Assembly: GCA_029882015.1 (NCBI GenBank)
Contig: JAOULM010000017.1
Location: 1 to 14,861, forward strand
Length of the DNA: 14,861 nucleotides
Origin: Candidatus Nomurabacteria bacterium
GTDB taxonomy: Bacteria > Patescibacteriota > Minisyncoccia > Phycocordibacterales > UBA1006
Reading direction: 5' to 3'
In this document: positions 13,430 through 14,861 of the stretch, one piece after another
Position numbering within the stretch: the first letter of the stretch is position 1
Layout of the letters: every line of letters starts with the position of its first letter
Notes under the pieces: model-generated
Told to the model about the DNA's origin: nothing
What the model saw: only the letters and a program-made list of their open reading frames with translations
Database searches by the model: none
Made by a program: the position numbers and the translations under genes

Positions 13430-14861
13430 ATGAAAAAGAAAGCACGACGAACAATTATTCTGCTATCAGCAGTGGTCTCGGGAATATTTGTTCTTGCGCT
13501 CTTGGCAACCGTTGTTGTTTTCGCGGTTTGGTCTAACGGTGACACCATAATACAAAACATGTCATACCGCGACATTAATCTGTCTCGCATGACAACAGAG
13601 CAAGCAAATCAATCCATAAAAGAATCAATCACGCCTTCGGAGAAACGAGTAAAATTTTTACTAGGCGACAAATCGATATCAATGTCACCGTCCGAGATAT
13701 CATTCAGTTATGATCCGACTTTGATTGCGGAAACTGCATTTGCCAGGGCGCGCAACAAAACATTTTTCAAAAACTATGCTGTTTGGACACAGTCGTGGTT
13801 TACAAAATCTATTATTGCAGATGCTCAGGTAGAATCTTATAATATTTTATCTCTGGAAACTATTTTTGATGTCTGGGATTCAGAAATCCTGGGTGAGCCA
13901 ACAACAGGTGATATAAAAATAAATAAAACAGAAATTTCTTTTACACCGCCACGCCCCGGATCAAAAATCGACAGACCAACCGCTGCAAAATACATAGTCG
14001 CTTCGTTTGTCGAGGAACCAGACAAAGCCCTGATAATCCCAACTGTTTCAATCCCCATAACGGTAAATGTAGAAAGCATTTCAAATGTGTATGAACACCT
14101 GGTTGCTCTGACGGACGAACCAATTATTTTAAAAGCGGGTGATTTGTACCCGGATAGTAATGTAACACTGTCTCCAAAGGATCTACGGAGGATTCTTTAT
14201 CTGGAACGAGACGAAGAAACATTTGAATACACAACACTAATTAATCTGGAAAGATTGCAGGGCTACTTCAAAGAAATCACGGTTCGAGATGCAGAGTTTG
14301 ACACAAAAGACATGTTCAACGTAAAAATTATCCCAAGCCAAGACGGGCTTTTGATTGATTATGATTTAACAGCATTAGCAATATTAGAACACGACACATC
14401 AACAGGTCGTGAGATTAATTTTATTAATGACGGGAAACACGATGCGTTGTTCAACACAAAAGATGCCGAGGGTCTGGGTATAAAACATCTAATTTCAGAA
14501 TTTACAACATACCATCCATGTTGTCAGACTCGTGTTGAAAATATACAACTCTTTGCAGATTTGCTGGACGGAACGATAATAAAACCAAACAATCGATTCA
14601 ACCTAAACACTGCAATAGGCGAGCGCACAGAAGATCTGGGGTTTAGCCCTGCAGGAACTATCATTGCGGGGGAATTGGTGGATACAGTTGGTGGGGGAAT
14701 TAGTCAATTTGCGACGACTTTTTATAACACGGTATTCTGGGCTGGATTTCCAAACATAATTCATAAACCACACAGTTTTTATTTTCCGCGTTATCCCGAG
14801 GGGATAGAGGCGACCATTTCTTGGCCGTACCCAGCATTGGTTTTCCGAAACGACAACGATA
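13430..14861 (+). CDS. VanW/YoaR-family membrane-anchored cell-wall protein, 3'-truncated
   Basis: The frame is open from ATG 13430 to the window edge (477 codons). A basic start (MKKKARRT) precedes one membrane helix at about 8-33, with the rest outside the cell. Residues about 45-370 contain repeats of the kind found in the putative peptidoglycan-binding domain of YoaR-like proteins (YRDINLSRMTTEQANQSIKE...). The VanW domain begins with TTYHPCCQTRVENIQLFADLLDG (paired Cys, known in this family) and continues RFNLNTAIGERTEDLGFSPAG and VDTVGGGISQFATTFYN, where S425 takes the place of Cys in the GGGxCQ form, a common GGGxSQF variant. HSFYFPRYPEGIEATISWP follows. VanW proteins accompany vancomycin resistance and cell-wall genes, but their activity is not settled; recent family links suggest L,D-transpeptidase-like wall functions. 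It lies 19 nt after the small helical protein gene. The C-terminus is outside the window. Confidence 0.88.
   Translation, partial: MKKKARRTIILLSAVVSGIFVLALLATVVVFAVWSNGDTIIQNMSYRDINLSRMTTEQANQSIKESITPSEKRVKFLLGDKSISMSPSEISFSYDPTLIAETAFARARNKTFFKNYAVWTQSWFTKSIIADAQVESYNILSLETIFDVWDSEILGEPTTGDIKINKTEISFTPPRPGSKIDRPTAAKYIVASFVEEPDKALIIPTVSIPITVNVESISNVYEHLVALTDEPIILKAGDLYPDSNVTLSPKDLRRILYLERDEETFEYTTLINLERLQGYFKEITVRDAEFDTKDMFNVKIIPSQDGLLIDYDLTALAILEHDTSTGREINFINDGKHDALFNTKDAEGLGIKHLISEFTTYHPCCQTRVENIQLFADLLDGTIIKPNNRFNLNTAIGERTEDLGFSPAGTIIAGELVDTVGGGISQFATTFYNTVFWAGFPNIIHKPHSFYFPRYPEGIEATISWPYPALVFRNDND

Overview
The window looks like chromosomal DNA of an ultra-small bacterium of the Candidate Phyla Radiation (Patescibacteria, perhaps the Parcubacteria side). 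This is inferred from gene families and style, not from a marker gene. The DNA is AT-rich and densely packed. It carries a VirD4/TraG-like ATPase with a long low-complexity tail, a lamin-tail surface protein, an ECF sigma factor paired with a DUF5667 protein, and a VanW-family protein. No convincing Shine-Dalgarno sequence precedes any start codon. Several genes instead have an extended -10 box (TGnTAnnnT) ending only 7-10 nt before the ATG, which suggests leaderless or nearly leaderless mRNAs.

Layout from left to right. Positions 1-612 hold the C-terminal part of a D-Ala-D-Ala ligase-type ATP-grasp enzyme. Positions 613-1178 hold a tRNA-Ala(UGC) with a strong terminator, then a gene-free stretch of nested inverted repeats containing copies of the tRNA T-arm sequence. 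Next comes a forward block: a SpoU-family rRNA 2'-O-methyltransferase (RlmB-like, 1179-1928), the VirD4-like ATPase (2021-4186), and an exported, membrane-anchored LTD-PKD-LTD protein (4173-5615) whose GTG start overlaps the ATPase gene. A reverse operon follows (7299 down to 5640): an ECF sigma factor and a DUF5667 membrane protein, a likely sigma/regulator pair. Divergent from it are a type II NADH dehydrogenase-like flavoprotein (7394-8608) with a strong terminator and a P2-type, Ca2+-pump-like P-type ATPase (8658-11321).

Positions about 11322-13080 look like an acquired two-gene cassette. A ParB/Srx-fold protein (+) and a four-helix membrane protein (-) converge on back-to-back terminators. 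Each has a TTGACA-type promoter, and a related GCACC..ATAT.GG motif lies at each promoter. Arginine codons are mostly AGA/AGG here (15 of 19 in the ParB-like gene), against CGN in the flanking genes (16 of 20 in the VanW gene). This cassette is the best candidate for something undescribed.

The window ends with a small helical protein gene (13159-13410) and a VanW/YoaR-like membrane-anchored cell-wall protein (13430 to the edge, incomplete). Much of the host gene content concerns the cell envelope: peptidoglycan precursor synthesis, VanW, surface display, ion pumping and membrane redox. No CRISPR array, transposase, integrase or replication origin was recognised.
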